NCBI GenBank assembly: GCA_028696185.1
Contig: JAQVHL010000020.1
Coordinates: forward strand, 1-32,372
Length of the DNA: 32,372 bases
Origin: Halothiobacillaceae bacterium
GTDB taxonomy: Bacteria; Pseudomonadota; Gammaproteobacteria; Halothiobacillales; Halothiobacillaceae
Reading direction: 5' to 3'
In this document: one piece after another, positions 1 through 8,478 of the stretch
Layout: each line of letters starts with the position of its first letter
Numbering within the stretch: the stretch's first letter is position 1
The notes under the pieces: model-generated
What the model was told of the DNA's origin: nothing
The model's database searches: none
Seen by the model: the letters and a program-made list of their open reading frames with translations, nothing else
Position numbers and translations under genes: made by a program

Positions 1-25
1 TCCTTCGTCCGGCGCTGAATTGTCC

Positions 26-43
26 GCAAAACCTTCGTTTTGC
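26..43 (-). terminator. Hairpin downstream of the PhnA-like gene (possible terminator)
   Basis: A perfect 7-bp inverted repeat, GCAAAAC and GTTTTGC around a 4-base loop, lies 11 bases beyond the stop of the minus-strand PhnA-like gene. No clear T-run follows on the minus strand, so termination is only suggested by position and symmetry. Confidence 0.35.
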
Positions 44-53
44 AAACACCCGC

Positions 54-278
54 TCATGCCTTCTTGAGAAAACAGGTCTTGAGCACCAACCCCTTGACCT
101 TGTCCGCATTGCACTCGATTTCCTCGGGATCGTCGGTCAGGCGGATATTCTTGACGAGGGTGCCGCGCTTCAAGGTGGTTGAGGTACCCTTGACCTTGAG
201 GTCCTTGATGAGGGTTACCGAATCGCCGTTCTGAAGTTGCGTGCCGTTGCTGTCGCGGACAATGATCGAATCTTCCAA
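54..278 (-). CDS. phnA: Short PhnA/YjdM-type protein (C-terminal domain only)
   Basis: The 74-aa product matches the C-terminal SH3-like domain of the PhnA/YjdM family. It contains VRDSNGTQLQNGDSVTLIKD, followed by LKVKG, VKNIRL and a final LKKA-like end. Full-length PhnA (about 110 aa) has an N-terminal zinc ribbon, which is absent here; short forms of this kind are common. The role of the family is unclear despite its name (alkylphosphonate utilisation operon), and no phn genes are nearby. I chose a TTG start at 278 because an AAGGAG Shine-Dalgarno sits 6 bases upstream and family similarity begins there. A longer reading to 353 adds unrelated Pro-rich residues and reads through a hairpin. 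Confidence 0.8.
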   Translation of the reverse strand: MEDSIIVRDSNGTQLQNGDSVTLIKDLKVKGTSTTLKRGTLVKNIRLTDDPEEIECNADKVKGLVLKTCFLKKA

Positions 279-303
279 GCGGAATCTCTCCTTGGGGGGT
301 GGT

Positions 304-325
304 AAAGCCCCGCACAGGGGCGGGG
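304..325 (-). terminator. Possible terminator after the ComFB-domain gene
   Basis: CCCCGC (308-313) pairs with GCGGGG (320-325). On the minus strand the stem is followed by CTTTA, a weak T-run. A second stem, GGTGGC (332-337) with GCCACC (346-351), lies between it and the gene end at 370. Together they probably separate the ComFB-domain gene from the PhnA-like gene. Confidence 0.4.
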
Positions 326-369
326 ATAGGCGGTGGCCAGAGTAAGCCACCAATGACAGGAAAAGGCGC

Positions 370-651
370 TTACGTCACCTCGCCACCGTGTTCCGAATGC
401 CGGCGACGGATGGTTTCCACCGCAAACATCAACGCCCGCTCCACCTCGTCGAACATTGCGGCCCGCTCCTCGTCCGAGATATGGGTGAGCAGGTCGATGC
501 TGTTACGGATATAGCGCGGCTTGAGCTGATTGAGCGCAAGACAGGCGATGTCCTCCAGATGATCCGGTGTCAGCGTCGGATCATCGCGCAGATCCCGGTT
601 GATCCGGTCGAACACGAGGATTTCGTAATAGTTCTCGATGGAGCCGAACAT
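370..651 (-). CDS. ComFB-domain protein (late competence protein family)
   Basis: The 93-aa protein carries the ComFB signature: an N-terminal NYYE (8-11), a central DIACLALNQLKPRYI (34-48) and a helical C-terminus. The family is named after Bacillus ComFB. Cyanobacterial and other members have more recently been reported as cyclic-di-nucleotide (c-di-GMP) receptors that affect type IV pili or competence. The cysteines present in many members are reduced to a single one here (C37). The start at 651 has AGAAGGA upstream. The gene stands alone between two hairpin regions. A c-di-GMP-binding role would fit the c-di-GMP genes and pilus ATPases elsewhere in the window, but that is inference. Confidence 0.75.
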   Translation of the reverse strand: MFGSIENYYEILVFDRINRDLRDDPTLTPDHLEDIACLALNQLKPRYIRNSIDLLTHISDEERAAMFDEVERALMFAVETIRRRHSEHGGEVT

Positions 652-691
652 GGAGAAGCTTCCTTCTGCGGGGCGTGTCCTGTGACTTTAG

Positions 692-714
692 CAGAAAAGC
701 CCGCCCTGGCGGGC
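692..714 (-). terminator. Rho-independent terminator of ybiT
   Basis: On the minus strand GCCCGCC and GGCGGGC form a 7-bp GC stem (699-705 with 708-714) followed directly by TTTTCTGC. It lies 45 bases beyond the ybiT stop. A further stem, CACCGGG (716-722) with CCCGGTG (731-737), precedes it. Confidence 0.75.
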
Positions 715-758
715 GCACCGGGAACACGGCCCCGGTGCCGTAACGCGGCGCGAGACGC

Positions 759-2351
759 TTATTCCACGCCTTGCGAGCGCAGGTAGTCGTCGTAGCTGCC
801 GCCAAAGTTCACCACGCCATTGGGGGTGAGCTCGATGATGCGGGTCGCGAGCGAGGAAACGAACTCACGGTCATGACTGACGAAGATCAGCGTGCCGGGG
901 TAGTTTTCCAGTGCCAGGTTGAGCGATTCGATGGATTCCATGTCCAGGTGGTTGGTCGGCTCGTCCATGACCATGACATTGGGCTTTTGCAGGATGAGCT
1001 TGCCGAACAGCATGCGCCCCTGTTCGCCACCGGAAATGACCTTGACCGATTTTTTGCTTTCTTCCTGCGAAAACAGCAGGCGCCCCAGGGTGGCACGCAC
1101 CGCTTGTTCATCGTCACCGGGCTGACGCCACTGGTTCATCCAGTCGAACAGGTTCATGTCTTCGGCAAAATCGGCGGCATGATCCTGGGCAAAATAGCCC
1201 AGCTTGACGTTCTCGGCCCATTTGACCGTGCCGGCGTCAGGCGCGAGTTCGCCCACGAGCGTGCGCAGCAGGGTAGTCTTGCCGATGCCGTTGGGGCCGA
1301 TAACGGCGATGCGCTCGCCGACCTCGACCATGAGATCGAGCCCGCTGAACAACGGATCGGCGCCATAGCCCTTGCTCAGCCCCTCGACTTCCACTGCCAG
1401 ACGGAAGAGTTTCTTTTCCTGATCGAAGCGGATGAACGGGTTCTGGCGGCTGGAGGGCTTGACGTCTTCCAGCTTGATCTTGTCGATCTGCTTCTGGCGT
1501 GAGGTGGCCTGACGCGCCTTGGACGCGTTGGCGGAAAAGCGACTGACGAAGCTTTGCAACTCGGCGATCTGCGCCTTTTTCTTGGCATTGTCGGCCAGCA
1601 GGCGCTCGCGCGCGGCGGTGGCGGCGATCATGTAATCGTCGTAATTGCCGGGGTAGACGCGCAGCTCGCCGTAGTCGATGTCCGCCATGTGGGTGCAGAC
1701 GCTGTTCAGGAAGTGACGGTCGTGGGAGATGATGACCATGGTGCTGTTGCGTGCGTTGAGCACGTTTTCCAGCCAGCGGATGGTGTTGATGTCCAGGTTG
1801 TTGGTCGGCTCATCCAGCAGCATCACGTCCGGATCGGCGAATAGGGCCTGGGCCAACAGCACGCGCAGCTTCCAGCCCGGTGCCACCGCGCTCATCAGGC
1901 CATAGTGCTGCTCGATGGGAATCTCCAGCCCCAGCAGCAGCTCGCCCGCGCGCGACTCGGCGGTATAGCCATCCAGCTCGGCGAAGCGCACCTCAAGCTC
2001 CGCCACCTTCATCCCGTCCTCCTCGCTCATCTCGGGCAGCGCGTAGATGCGGTCGCGTTCCTGCTTGACCGCCCACAGCTCGGCATTGCCCATGATGACG
2101 GTGTCGATGACGGTGTGGTCCTCGAACGCGAACTGGTCCTGGCGCAGCTTGCCCACGCGGATGTCCGGCTCAACCATCACCGTGCCGGAAGTCGGCTCCA
2201 GGTCGCCGCCCAGGATCTTCATGAAGGTGGATTTGCCACAACCGTTGGCGCCGATCAGGCCGTAGCGGTTGCCATCGCCGAATTTGACGGAGATGTCCTC
2301 GAACAGGGGCTTGGCCCCGAACTGCATGGTGATATTGGCGGTGGAAATCAA
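759..2351 (-). CDS. ybiT: ABC-F family ATPase YbiT
   Basis: This soluble protein has two ABC ATPase cassettes and no membrane segments, which is the ABC-F architecture of ribosome-associated ATPases that act on translation. From the TTG start it is 530 aa, the length of E. coli YbiT, and it is close to that protein along its whole length. The first Walker A is GANGCGKST (34-42), with [10 protein letters not shown] as Walker B and a degenerate SAVAPGWK in place of the LSGGQ signature. The linker is rich in Lys/Arg ([19 protein letters not shown]). The second cassette has [17 protein letters not shown] and [10 protein letters not shown]. The TTG at 2351 has AAGGA 7 bases upstream and is where family similarity starts; the same frame stays open to 3029 but that extension is not supported. 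Confidence 0.95.
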   Translation of the reverse strand: MISTANITMQFGAKPLFEDISVKFGDGNRYGLIGANGCGKSTFMKILGGDLEPTSGTVMVEPDIRVGKLRQDQFAFEDHTVIDTVIMGNAELWAVKQERDRIYALPEMSEEDGMKVAELEVRFAELDGYTAESRAGELLLGLEIPIEQHYGLMSAVAPGWKLRVLLAQALFADPDVMLLDEPTNNLDINTIRWLENVLNARNSTMVIISHDRHFLNSVCTHMADIDYGELRVYPGNYDDYMIAATAARERLLADNAKKKAQIAELQSFVSRFSANASKARQATSRQKQIDKIKLEDVKPSSRQNPFIRFDQEKKLFRLAVEVEGLSKGYGADPLFSGLDLMVEVGERIAVIGPNGIGKTTLLRTLVGELAPDAGTVKWAENVKLGYFAQDHAADFAEDMNLFDWMNQWRQPGDDEQAVRATLGRLLFSQEESKKSVKVISGGEQGRMLFGKLILQKPNVMVMDEPTNHLDMESIESLNLALENYPGTLIFVSHDREFVSSLATRIIELTPNGVVNFGGSYDDYLRSQGVE

Positions 2352-2399
2352 CGGCGTATCCTTGAAAGCGTGAGAGCATCGCGCGGGCAATGAGGGAGA

Positions 2400-3125
2400 A
2401 TGAGCCGATTGTCGCACATCCGGGACATGAAATTGCCGAATGAGAATCTTTCCGCGCCCTGCCCGCTGTGCGGGACGCAGGCCGCTTTCTGGCAGGCGGA
2501 CGCGCGCCGCCCGTATCTGCGCTGCCCTCTCTGCGAGCTGGTTTTCGTCCCCTCGCCCTGGCAGCTCGACAGCGCCTCGGAAAAAAGCGAATACGACAAA
2601 CACCGCAACGCACTGGATGATCCGGGCTACCGGCGCTTTCTCGAACGGCCGTTCGCGGCGCTGCGCGAACGGGTGAGTCCTCCGGCCGAAGGGCTGGATT
2701 TTGGTTGTGGGCCTGGCCCGCTGCTCGCCCGCCTGCTGGAAGAGGAGGGCTTTTCGATAGCGCTGTACGATCCCTTCTACGCCAACGCACCCGATACGCT
2801 CTCGCGGCGCTATGATTTCATCACCGCCACGGAAGTGTTCGAACATCTGCGCGAACCGGGCCGGACACTGCAGCGGCTGCTCAATTGCCTGCGCCCTGGC
2901 GGCTGGCTGGTGGTAATGACCAAACGGGTGCGTGACCGCGAGGCTTTCGCTCGCTGGCACTACACTCACGACCCGACGCATGTGGCTTTCTTCAGCGAGA
3001 CCAGTTTCACCTGGATCGCCAAACAGCATAATTTACACTTGGACATCGTCGGCGCCGATGTCATCGCGCTGCGCAAGGCGGCGCCCGACGCGGAAAAATC
3101 CACCACAACCGGGTGCATCTGTTAG
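2400..3125 (+). CDS. Class I SAM-dependent methyltransferase with N-terminal zinc ribbon
   Basis: The 241-aa protein begins with two CPLC motifs about 23 residues apart (CPLCG, then RCPLCELVF), a likely zinc ribbon. A Rossmann methyltransferase domain follows, with motif [10 protein letters not shown], an acidic motif II region (ALYDPFY), TATEVFEHL and the post-motif [11 protein letters not shown]. Cysteine-ribbon plus methyltransferase is a known but poorly characterised combination, and the substrate cannot be read from the sequence. The gene is divergent from ybiT with 48 bases between the starts. An alternative in-frame ATG at 2427 would remove nine residues. The TAG stop is part of a promoter-like TAGAAT element for rhlE. 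Confidence 0.8.
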   Translation: MSRLSHIRDMKLPNENLSAPCPLCGTQAAFWQADARRPYLRCPLCELVFVPSPWQLDSASEKSEYDKHRNALDDPGYRRFLERPFAALRERVSPPAEGLDFGCGPGPLLARLLEEEGFSIALYDPFYANAPDTLSRRYDFITATEVFEHLREPGRTLQRLLNCLRPGGWLVVMTKRVRDREAFARWHYTHDPTHVAFFSETSFTWIAKQHNLHLDIVGADVIALRKAAPDAEKSTTTGCIC

Positions 3126-3128
3126 AAT
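3120..3128 (+). promoter_or_regulatory. Extended -10 promoter candidate upstream of rhlE
   Basis: TGTTAGAAT is an extended -10 element (TG, one base, TAGAAT). It overlaps the stop codon of the methyltransferase gene, leaving a leader of about 135 bases before rhlE. No good -35 is visible at normal spacing, which is tolerable for extended -10 promoters. The same CTGTTAGAATC string recurs at 16852-16862 ahead of the acetylation genes. Confidence 0.45.
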
Positions 3129-3264
3129 CGCCGCCCGCGGCCTCCCCAGTCATCCGGCCGCGCTTTTTCGAACTGCGGTTCGTCACTTCCGTCTGCCTAA
3201 GACTGGCGTCGCCTCCCCTGTGGAAGTCGCGGCGACAGGCCGATGATTTCCCAAGGAAAAATCA

Positions 3265-4632
3265 ATGTCCCTTGCCACGCCCGATTTCGCATCGCTGGGC
3301 TTGTCCGATCCCATTGTCCGCGCCGTTGCCGAACGCGGTTACACCACCCCGACTCCGATCCAGGCGCAGGCGATTCCCGCCGTGCTCTCAGGCGGCGACC
3401 TGCTGGCCGGCGCGCAGACCGGCACCGGCAAGACCGCCGGCTTCACCCTGCCGCTGCTGGAGCGCCTCTCCACCACCCCGGCACGCGGTCGCGGCATCCG
3501 CGCCCTGGTGCTCACCCCGACCCGTGAGCTGGCCGCCCAGGTCGAGGAAAGCGTGCGCGAGTACGGCAAGAACCTGAAGCTGCGCTCGATGGTCATGTTC
3601 GGCGGGGTCGGCATGAACCCGCAGATCGAGCGCCTGCGCAAGGGCGTGGACATCCTCGTCGCCACCCCCGGCCGCCTGCTCGATCATCATCAGCAGGGCA
3701 CGGTGAACCTGTCCGAGGTGGAAATCCTGGTGCTGGATGAGGCCGACCGCATGCTGGACATGGGGTTCATCCGCGACATCAAGCGCATCCTCGCCCTGCT
3801 GCCGAAGCAGCGTCAGAACCTGCTGTTCTCCGCCACCTTCTCCGACGAGATCAAATCCCTGGCCGACAGCCTGCTCAAGACCCCGGCGCTGATCGAGGTC
3901 GCGCGGCGCAACGCCACCGCCGACACGGTCAAGCAGACGGTCTACCCGGTCGATCGCGAGCGCAAGCGCGAGCTGCTTGCCCATCTGATCCGTGAACACA
4001 ACTGGTACCAGGTACTGGTCTTCACCCGCACCAAGCACGGCGCCAACCGCCTGGCGGAACAGCTTTCCAAGGAAGGCATTTCCGCGCTGGCCATCCACGG
4101 CAACAAGAGCCAGTCGGCACGCACCACCGCGCTGTCCAAGTTCAAGGACGGCAGCCTGCAGGTGCTGGTGGCCACCGACATCGCCGCGCGCGGCATTGAC
4201 ATTGCCGAACTGCCGCATGTGGTCAACTTCGAGCTGCCGAACGTGCCGGAGGACTATGTCCACCGCATCGGTCGCACTGGACGCGCCGGTGCCGAAGGCG
4301 AAGCCCTGTCGCTGGTTTGCGTGGACGAGCACAAGCTCCTGCGCGACATCGAACGTCTGATCAAGCGCCCGCTGGAGAAGATCGTGCTCTCCGGGTTCGA
4401 GCCGGACCCGAACATCAAGCCCGAACCGATCCAGAACGGCCGCAACGGCCCGCGCGGCGCCGGCGGTTGTGCTCGCGGTCCGCGTCCGCCACAGCGCGCC
4501 GGGGGCAGCCGCGAAGGCGGTCAGGCGCGGCGTGGCACACCGGGCAATCACCGCAGTGAAGGCCACGGCGGCAACCGCCCCGACACGCATCCGGGCAACG
4601 CCCGCCGCCCCGGAGGCGGGCGTCACCACTGA
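3265..4632 (+). CDS. rhlE: ATP-dependent RNA helicase RhlE (DEAD-box)
   Basis: The 455-aa protein shows the full DEAD-box set in order: a Q-motif region ([13 protein letters not shown]), motif [25 protein letters not shown], motif [15 protein letters not shown], motif III SAT, and the second RecA domain with ARGIDI and [10 protein letters not shown]. The last ~80 residues are a Gly/Arg-rich, disordered RNA-binding tail, as in RhlE proteins. RhlE enzymes unwind short RNA duplexes and act in ribosome maturation and RNA turnover. AAGGA lies 7 bases before the ATG. The gene has its own promoter-like element and a strong terminator, so it is likely transcribed alone; the long GC-rich leader may be regulated. 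Confidence 0.95.
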   Translation: MSLATPDFASLGLSDPIVRAVAERGYTTPTPIQAQAIPAVLSGGDLLAGAQTGTGKTAGFTLPLLERLSTTPARGRGIRALVLTPTRELAAQVEESVREYGKNLKLRSMVMFGGVGMNPQIERLRKGVDILVATPGRLLDHHQQGTVNLSEVEILVLDEADRMLDMGFIRDIKRILALLPKQRQNLLFSATFSDEIKSLADSLLKTPALIEVARRNATADTVKQTVYPVDRERKRELLAHLIREHNWYQVLVFTRTKHGANRLAEQLSKEGISALAIHGNKSQSARTTALSKFKDGSLQVLVATDIAARGIDIAELPHVVNFELPNVPEDYVHRIGRTGRAGAEGEALSLVCVDEHKLLRDIERLIKRPLEKIVLSGFEPDPNIKPEPIQNGRNGPRGAGGCARGPRPPQRAGGSREGGQARRGTPGNHRSEGHGGNRPDTHPGNARRPGGGRHH

Positions 4633-4650
4633 CGCTCCCCCCTGTACTGA

Positions 4651-4680
4651 CGAAGCCCGCCTTGTGCGGGCTTCGTGTTT
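4651..4680 (+). terminator. Rho-independent terminator of rhlE
   Basis: A perfect 10-bp stem, CGAAGCCCGC (4651-4660) with GCGGGCTTCG (4666-4675), encloses a 5-base loop and is followed by TGTTT, 18 bases after the rhlE stop. Confidence 0.85.
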
Positions 4681-4731
4681 CAGGCCCTCCACTGTCATCG
4701 CCGCACGGTAGCCGACCGCGCCCACACGCGG

Positions 4732-4737
4732 TATAAA
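4732..4737 (+). promoter_or_regulatory. -10-like TATAAA upstream of lemA
   Basis: TATAAA lies 38 bases before the lemA ATG and just past the rhlE terminator, where a promoter for the lemA operon is expected. No convincing -35 is seen at 16-18 bases upstream, so only the -10 element is proposed. Confidence 0.4.
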
Positions 4738-4774
4738 TGCAGACCACGCCCTCACTCCAACAAGGAATTTCGCC

Positions 4775-5350
4775 ATGAGCGTAACCGGATGGATCATCCT
4801 TGGCCTGATCGTGCTCGCCCTTCTGTACGGCGTGCTGATCTACAACCATCTCGTCAGCCTCAAACACGGCGTGTCCAAGGCTTGGTCGAACATCGACGTG
4901 CTGCTCAAACAGCGCCACGACGAGCTGCCCAAGCTGGTGGAAACCTGCCGCCAGTACATGAAATTCGAACAGGAAACCCTGGAGAAGGTCATGCAGGCGC
5001 GCGCCGCCGTGTTCGATGCACGCGGCGCACAGAACATCCCGGCCCTGGGACAGGCGGAAAGTGCTTTGCGTCTGGGCCTGGGCAATCTGTTCGCCGTGGC
5101 CGAAGCCTACCCGGACCTCAAGGCCGACTCGACCTTCCAGCACCTGCAGGCGCGCATCACCGGCCTGGAAAACTCCATCGCCGACCGGCGTGAGTTCTAC
5201 AACGAGGCCGTCAACCTCAACAACGTGCGCATCGAACAATTCCCGGATCTGATCGTCGCCCGCCTGTTCAACTTCGGCCCGTTCCAGCTGCTCGAATTCT
5301 CCGAAGAAGAGAAAAAGGACGTCGATCTGCGCCAGCTGTTTTCGAGCTGA
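4775..5350 (+). CDS. lemA: LemA family membrane protein
   Basis: The 191-aa protein has one N-terminal membrane segment (about residues 5-24) followed by a mostly helical domain. Family motifs include YNHLVSLKHGVSKAWSNIDV, LLKQRHDELPKLVETC and a late FYNEAVNLNN. LemA proteins are widespread, but their exact biochemical role is not established; the topology is a short outside end with the helical bundle on the other side of the membrane. AAGGA lies 8 bases before the ATG. It is followed after 6 bases by a GIDE-domain gene, a pairing seen in many bacteria that suggests the two proteins act together. Confidence 0.92.
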   Translation: MSVTGWIILGLIVLALLYGVLIYNHLVSLKHGVSKAWSNIDVLLKQRHDELPKLVETCRQYMKFEQETLEKVMQARAAVFDARGAQNIPALGQAESALRLGLGNLFAVAEAYPDLKADSTFQHLQARITGLENSIADRREFYNEAVNLNNVRIEQFPDLIVARLFNFGPFQLLEFSEEEKKDVDLRQLFSS

Positions 5351-5356
5351 TCGCGC

Positions 5357-6313
5357 ATGCCGCTGACCGGACTTGCCGGCGATGTACGGACACTGGGAGC
5401 GGGCGAGTTCGGCTTCGCCGTAGCCCTGCTGCTGATCGCTGGACTGGGCGCCACAGCCTACGGGTTGCGCCACGCGGCACGGGCACGCCTGATACAGGAC
5501 ACCCCCACCTCACGCGTGCGCTCGGCCTCCCAGGGCTATGTCGAGCTCGAAGGCCATGCGCGGATCATGCCCGGTCCGCCCATCGTCTCCCCACTTACCG
5601 GCCAACCCTGCGTGTGGTATCGGTACAAGGTCGAGCACCGCGAGCAGGATGAGCGAGGCAGCAGCCAGTGGGTTGTCATCCGCGAGGGCGTGAGCGAATC
5701 CATCTTCCTGCTGCGCGACGATACCGGGGAGTGCGTGATCGACCCGGAAGGCGCGCACATCTACGCCAGCTACCGCCGCGTATGGACAGGCAATACACCC
5801 GCACCCGTAATGAGCACCGCAGGAGCCATCCATCCGGCGGGCTTGACCTGGCTCGCCACCCAGAAGCGCGACTATCGCTACAGCGAAACCCTGCTGCTTG
5901 AAGACGAACACCTGTATGTCATCGGTGCGTTCCGCAGCCTTCAGGACGAGGCAGGACAAAGCCTGAATGAAGCGGTCAGCGCCCTTCTCGCGCAATGGAA
6001 GCGCGACCCGGAACGCATGCAGCGCTTCGACACCAATGGGGATGGGCGCATCGATGCCGAGGAATGGGAAGCGGCCCTGCTCGAAGCAAGGCGCGAGGCC
6101 CTACGCCAACGCGTGGAAAATGTGGCGCACAGCAGTCAGACCCATGTCATGACCCGTCCGAGGGACGCCCGCCCCTTTATCATCTCCTCGATACCCCAAA
6201 AAATCCTGGCCCGCCGCTATCACAACAAGGCGTTCGCCTTTCTTGGCCTCGCGCTCGCCGCCATCGGCGGGCTCGGCTGGCTCATCAACGCCCGCTTTTT
6301 CACCGGAGCCTGA
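5357..6313 (+). CDS. GIDE-domain membrane protein with EF-hand calcium-binding loop
   Basis: The 318-aa protein has an N-terminal membrane segment (about 18-38), a soluble middle part and a second membrane segment near the C-terminus (293-313). The middle part resembles the GIDE domain of bacterial relatives of the MULAN/E3-ligase membrane region (GYVELEGHARI, SPLTGQPCVWYRY, SESIFLLRDDTGECVIDP). These bacterial proteins have no RING finger, so ligase activity is not implied. Residues 225-236 form a textbook EF-hand loop (D225, N227, D229, I232, D233, E236) before a charged helix, indicating calcium binding. It is paired with lemA and ends 4 bases before xthA, suggesting one transcript. The start is chosen for spacing; no strong ribosome site is visible. 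Confidence 0.8.
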   Translation: MPLTGLAGDVRTLGAGEFGFAVALLLIAGLGATAYGLRHAARARLIQDTPTSRVRSASQGYVELEGHARIMPGPPIVSPLTGQPCVWYRYKVEHREQDERGSSQWVVIREGVSESIFLLRDDTGECVIDPEGAHIYASYRRVWTGNTPAPVMSTAGAIHPAGLTWLATQKRDYRYSETLLLEDEHLYVIGAFRSLQDEAGQSLNEAVSALLAQWKRDPERMQRFDTNGDGRIDAEEWEAALLEARREALRQRVENVAHSSQTHVMTRPRDARPFIISSIPQKILARRYHNKAFAFLGLALAAIGGLGWLINARFFTGA

Positions 6314-6317
6314 CCCC

Positions 6318-7094
6318 ATGCCCATCCTCGCTTCCTGGAACGTAAACTCGCTGAAGGTCCGCCTGCCACATCTCCAGCAATGGCTGACCCAGGTCGGGCC
6401 CGACGTGCTGGGGCTTCAGGAAACCAAGACCCAGGATGCGGATTTCCCACGAGAGGCCATCGAAGCAAGTGGTTATCAGGTCGTGTTCAGCGGCCAGAAA
6501 ACCTACAATGGCGTGGCCCTGCTCTCGCGCGAACCTTTGAGCGACGTGCTGACGGAAGTCCCCGGCTTCGATGACCCGCACCGCCGTGTCATCGCCGGCA
6601 CCCTGGGCGATACGCGCATCATCAATCTGTATGTGGTGAACGGCGAAGCCGTCGGTTCGGACAAATACGCCTGGAAGCTGAACTGGCTGGAGGTCATCAC
6701 GCGCTGGATCGCGGAGGAACGGCTCCGCTACCCGAAGCTTGCCGTCATGGGCGATTTCAATATCGCGCCCGATGACCGCGATGTGCACGACCCCGCCGCC
6801 TGGCACGAAAAAATCCTGTGCAGCACCCCGGAGCGCGCCGCACTACAGCGTCTTCTCGATCTTGGCATGAAGGACACCTTCCGCCTGTTTGAACAGGCGG
6901 AAAAGAGTTTCAGCTGGTGGGATTACCGTGCGGCAGGTTTTCGCCGCAATCTCGGCCTACGCATCGACCTGATCCTGGCCAGCGATGCGCTGGCCGCAGA
7001 GTGCCGGGAAGCCTGGATCGACCGCGCACCGCGCGGCTGGGAGCGCCCCTCCGACCATACGCCGGTTCTGGCACGCTTCGAAGCGGCGCCGTGA
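6318..7094 (+). CDS. xthA: Exodeoxyribonuclease III (AP endonuclease)
   Basis: The 258-aa protein belongs to the exonuclease III / EEP nuclease family, which cuts at abasic sites and digests 3' ends in base-excision repair. It starts MPILASWNVNS, with metal-binding E35 in LGLQETK. The active-site motifs GDFNIAP, a late RIDLILAS and the C-terminal SDHTPVLARF carry the catalytic Asp/Asn/His. Its length is normal for the family. The ATG at 6318 is chosen because the family begins exactly with this sequence; an upstream in-frame start at 6243 lies inside the GIDE gene. It is the last gene of the lemA transcript and converges with the pilU genes. Confidence 0.95.
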   Translation: MPILASWNVNSLKVRLPHLQQWLTQVGPDVLGLQETKTQDADFPREAIEASGYQVVFSGQKTYNGVALLSREPLSDVLTEVPGFDDPHRRVIAGTLGDTRIINLYVVNGEAVGSDKYAWKLNWLEVITRWIAEERLRYPKLAVMGDFNIAPDDRDVHDPAAWHEKILCSTPERAALQRLLDLGMKDTFRLFEQAEKSFSWWDYRAAGFRRNLGLRIDLILASDALAAECREAWIDRAPRGWERPSDHTPVLARFEAAP

Positions 7095-7245
7095 AGCGCA
7101 ACGCGCCTGCCGCATGTTCGGCGCTCGTCGTTCCACACCGCTTGCGCCTTCGATAGGCTTTTCAGGCCGTCAGGCAAAGCCGTCACAGAGGGCGCAGGCG
7201 ACAAGGGGCGATGCGACACAAAGCAGGCCTTGCGGCCAAACGCAC

Positions 7246-8412
7246 TCACAGCGGCGGCAAGCCACCGTTATCCGTATCGGCCCCCAGGCCATCGCTCGCC
7301 ATGGCCTGGGAATTGAGCGTATCGGCCATTTCCTCGGCCATTCCTGCACCGAAACTCATGCGCCATTCAAGGTTGGTCTTGGAGTCGGCGTTACGCAGGG
7401 CTTCTTCCCGGCTGATTTTCTCGCTCTTCCACAGGGCATGAAGCGACTGATCGAAGGTCTGCATGCCCGCCATGCGGTTTTGTTCCATGGCCGCCTTGAT
7501 CTCGTCCACACGCCCACGCCGGATCAACTCCTGAACGAAGGGGGTATTGAGCATGATCTCGACGGCGGGCACACGCTTGCCATTGAGACCCGGAATAAGA
7601 CGCTGGGAAATGATGGCACGCAGGTTGAGAGAGAGGTCCATCAGCAACTGGTCACGCGCCTCGGGCGGGAAGAAGCGGATGATGCGGTCCAGCGCCTGGT
7701 TGGAGTTGGTCGCATGCAGGGTGGAAAGGCACAAGTGGCCGGTATCGGCATACGCCAGGGCATGCTCCATGTTGGTCTTGTCACGAATCTCGCCGATCAT
7801 GATGACATCCGGCGCCTCACGCATCGCTTCCTTCAGCGCATTGGCATAGCTCAGGGTATCCATGCCCACTTCGCGCTGGTTGACGATGGAGCGTTTGTGG
7901 CTGAAGGCGAACTCCATCGGGTCTTCGATGGTGAGGATGTGCCCCGGCATGGTGAGGTTACGGTGCTCAACCATGGAGGCAAGCGTCGTGGACTTGCCCG
8001 AACCGGTGGCCCCCACAACCAGGATCAGGCCCGTTTTGAGGGTAATGAGCTCGTTGAGGCTATCGGGCAAGCTCAACGAGCCGACATCCGGCACATCGGT
8101 TTTGATGAAGCGGATGACCATCGCCACCTCACCGCGTTGCACGAAGATATTGACGCGAAAACGTCCCAGATGAGGGTAGGACAGGGCCAGGTTGAGCTCA
8201 AGGTTGTCCTCGAAGCGTTCGATCTGTTCGGGGGTCAAGACACTATAGGCCAGGGAGCGAACCTGCCCCGGCATCAGTTTGTCCCGCCCGATGAAGCGAA
8301 TCTCCCCCTCGATCTTGACCGCCGGCATCGTGCCGGTGCTGAAAAAAAGGTCGGAACCGCCCTTCTCGGCCATCAGTTTGAGGAAGGGTTCAAGATTCAG
8401 CGTGGTTTCCAT
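7246..8412 (-). CDS. PilT/PilU-family type IV pilus retraction ATPase (second PilU-like copy)
   Basis: This 388-aa secretion ATPase has the PilT/PilU layout: an N-terminal PAS-like domain (GGSDLFFSTGTMPAVKIEGE), Walker A GATGSGKSTTL, an Asp box (ILTIEDPMEF), Walker B (PDVIMIGEIRD), a His box (LCLSTLHATNSNQALDRII) and a PilU-type C-terminal tail beyond the MQTFDQSL segment. It is related to, but clearly diverged from, the PilU-like protein encoded just upstream (8479-9651), and the last ~30 residues differ completely. PilU proteins assist PilT in pulling back type IV pili under load. The gene ends the pilT-pilU transcript, 66 bases behind its neighbour, and faces xthA. Confidence 0.88.
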   Translation of the reverse strand: METTLNLEPFLKLMAEKGGSDLFFSTGTMPAVKIEGEIRFIGRDKLMPGQVRSLAYSVLTPEQIERFEDNLELNLALSYPHLGRFRVNIFVQRGEVAMVIRFIKTDVPDVGSLSLPDSLNELITLKTGLILVVGATGSGKSTTLASMVEHRNLTMPGHILTIEDPMEFAFSHKRSIVNQREVGMDTLSYANALKEAMREAPDVIMIGEIRDKTNMEHALAYADTGHLCLSTLHATNSNQALDRIIRFFPPEARDQLLMDLSLNLRAIISQRLIPGLNGKRVPAVEIMLNTPFVQELIRRGRVDEIKAAMEQNRMAGMQTFDQSLHALWKSEKISREEALRNADSKTNLEWRMSFGAGMAEEMADTLNSQAMASDGLGADTDNGGLPPL

Positions 8413-8478
8413 GGTGCGTCCAGCGTTCAGGTATTACGTGGTCGGGTTTGGCGCGCCGTATAAAGCGCTGGGGCAAGA

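Noticed and set aside
2352-3029. N-terminal extension of the ABC-F gene
   Set aside because: It overlaps the divergent methyltransferase gene and has no family similarity; the TTG start gives the exact YbiT length.
3388-4797. 469-aa frame antisense to rhlE
   Set aside because: Shadow of rhlE, no domain, and it would run through the rhlE terminator.
6985-8463. 492-aa plus-strand frame over pilU-like gene and xthA end
   Set aside because: It is antisense to a clear PilU-family gene and shows no domain.
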